Source: Fusobacteriaceae bacterium UBA2433
GTDB taxonomy: Bacteria; Fusobacteriota; Fusobacteriia; Fusobacteriales; Fusobacteriaceae
Reading direction: 5' to 3'
DNA: 15,486 nt
Assembly (NCBI GenBank): GCA_002342785.1
Contig: DDQV01000061.1
Coordinates: 1-15,486, forward strand
Part shown: positions 14,528 through 15,486 of the stretch, piece by piece
How the letters are laid out: each line of letters begins with the position of its first letter
How positions within the stretch are numbered: position 1 is the first letter of the stretch
Translations under genes and position numbers: made by a program
Notes under the pieces: model-generated
The model's input: the letters and a program-made list of their open reading frames with translations, nothing else
Told to the model about the DNA's origin: nothing
Database searches by the model: none

Positions 14528-15486
14528 ATGCAAAAAGAAAAAGAAATACAACAACTAGTAGATAGTTTAGAAGGTTATCTACACCAAAAAATTAAGACAG
14601 ATCTTCACTATTCCGATCTGTCTAAAATTTTTAAACGAATGAGAAGATTAGATGAAGAAAGGTTTGCTGAATATATTAAAAGAATGCCAACACACATTTT
14701 AGGAGATATATTAGAAACTTTTAATGAGAGGATGTTAAAAGAAAGTTTACAAATTTTAAGTCTCAAAAAAATGATAGGGACAATCAAAAAAATGGATTCT
14801 GATGATGCCACAGATCTTCTTCAAGATATTGAAGAATTAGATGAAGAGCTAGCTGAAAGTATTCTAGCTGGATTAGATAATAAAGAGCAAGAAGAAATTC
14901 AAAGACTCAAAGGATACCAAGAAGATGAAGCTGGAGCTTATATGCAAACAGAGTTCTTTGCAGCTAGTCATAATGAAACAATTTGGGAAACTATTGAAAA
15001 TTTAAGAAAATTAAAGTACAGTGAGGAACTAGAAAACATAAGTAATGTTTTCATCTTAGGGGATTATAATAATCTCGTAGCAACAGTACAATTAGAAGAT
15101 ATGCTTTTATTTGACTTTGATAAAACTTTTAAAGAGATAATGAGCAAACGTCCTGAAAAATATAAACCTAGATATGTCAATGACAAAGAGGATATAGATA
15201 AAGTTGTAGTAGACTTTAAAGAATATGAATTACAAGTTGTTCCTGTAATAGACAATGATAACTATCTAGTAGGTAGGATAACAGCAGATGATATTTATGA
15301 TCTTTTACAAGAGATGGCAACAGAACAAATTTATAACTTAGCTGGAGTAGATGATGATGCAGAAGGTGAAAAAAAAGCCATGGATATATCTAGAAAAAGA
15401 GGTAAGTGGCAATTTTTAAATATGTGCACCGCTTTTTTTTCAGCTTCTGTTATTGCTAGATATCAAACTACCATAGAGATGCTACC
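14528..15486 (+). CDS. mgtE: Magnesium transporter MgtE, N-terminal part (cut by right edge)
   Basis: An Mg2+-gated magnesium channel/transporter of the inner membrane. The open frame from ATG 14528 (GAGGG at 14516-14520) runs 319 codons to the edge without a stop. Residues about 25-130 form the helical MgtE N domain, with MDSDDATDLLQDIEELDEE (89-107) matching the DPDDAADLLEEL repeats. DEAGAYMQTEF (133-143) is the usual DSAGGLMTTEF junction. Two CBS domains follow (about 137-195 and 200-260), the second with VVPVIDNDNYLVGRITADD (237-255). The plug-helix region leads to the first membrane segment (WQFLNMCTAFFSASVIA, 294-310). The rest of the five-helix membrane domain lies outside the window. 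It is probably co-transcribed with the AsmA-like gene. No M-box riboswitch is visible, since the upstream region is coding. Confidence 0.9.
   Translation, partial: MQKEKEIQQLVDSLEGYLHQKIKTDLHYSDLSKIFKRMRRLDEERFAEYIKRMPTHILGDILETFNERMLKESLQILSLKKMIGTIKKMDSDDATDLLQDIEELDEELAESILAGLDNKEQEEIQRLKGYQEDEAGAYMQTEFFAASHNETIWETIENLRKLKYSEELENISNVFILGDYNNLVATVQLEDMLLFDFDKTFKEIMSKRPEKYKPRYVNDKEDIDKVVVDFKEYELQVVPVIDNDNYLVGRITADDIYDLLQEMATEQIYNLAGVDDDAEGEKKAMDISRKRGKWQFLNMCTAFFSASVIARYQTTIEML

Noticed and set aside
1..15486. CRISPR array, insertion sequence, prophage, toxin-antitoxin or tRNA/rRNA genes
   Set aside because: No spaced direct repeats, transposase or integrase motifs, attachment-like repeats or tRNA cloverleaf sequences were found; composition is uniform across the window.

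Overview
The window is very AT-rich and densely coded, with A/T-ending codons, AGA arginine, strong GGAGG ribosome-binding sites and short intergenic gaps. No gene looks foreign and no coding frame is broken. The gene set fits a fermentative, double-membraned, low-GC anaerobe, most likely of the phylum Fusobacteriota. It includes an Aquifex-type aconitase with an NAD-type isocitrate dehydrogenase, a long AlaX protein, a class A PBP, YlmH, a TIGR03545-like AsmA-type protein, and QueL-like/YhhQ queuosine salvage genes. This placement is inferred from gene content and composition. No rRNA or other phylogenetic marker is present.

Left third (1-4675, minus strand): the first 14 codons of an unidentified gene run off the left edge. 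Next is a three-gene operon, aconitase > isocitrate dehydrogenase > citrate synthase. It reads leftward from a TTGACA promoter near 4650-4675 and ends at a 16-bp hairpin terminator at 198-245. Together the enzymes convert oxaloacetate and acetyl-CoA to 2-oxoglutarate, the oxidative branch that supplies glutamate. An imperfect 10-bp inverted repeat in the leader is a candidate operator.

Middle (4676-9453, plus strand): a divergent AT-rich spacer leads into a long-form AlaX-like alanyl-tRNA editing protein. It is followed by rlmN (23S rRNA/tRNA A2 methyltransferase) and a class A penicillin-binding protein, the latter two tightly coupled.

Queuosine block (9454-11139, plus strand): a predicted preQ1-I riboswitch and intrinsic terminator precede a YhhQ-family queuosine-precursor transporter. 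A small radical-SAM protein, best explained as a queuine lyase (QueL-like), follows 15 bases later. The aptamer's P1 3' strand nearly duplicates the terminator's 3' arm, which gives an explicit anti-termination model. The block ends at a bidirectional terminator shared with pssA.

Right third (11140-15486): pssA (phosphatidylserine synthase, minus strand) and ylmH (S4-domain RNA-binding protein, plus strand) diverge from an 11-bp perfect inverted repeat. Its two arms each carry the -35 of one promoter overlapping the -10 of the other. Downstream of ylmH come an AsmA-like TIGR03545-type membrane-anchored protein and the first 319 codons of an MgtE magnesium transporter, cut by the right edge. 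The most interesting material is the riboswitch-controlled queuine/preQ1 salvage pair and the palindromic divergent promoter.
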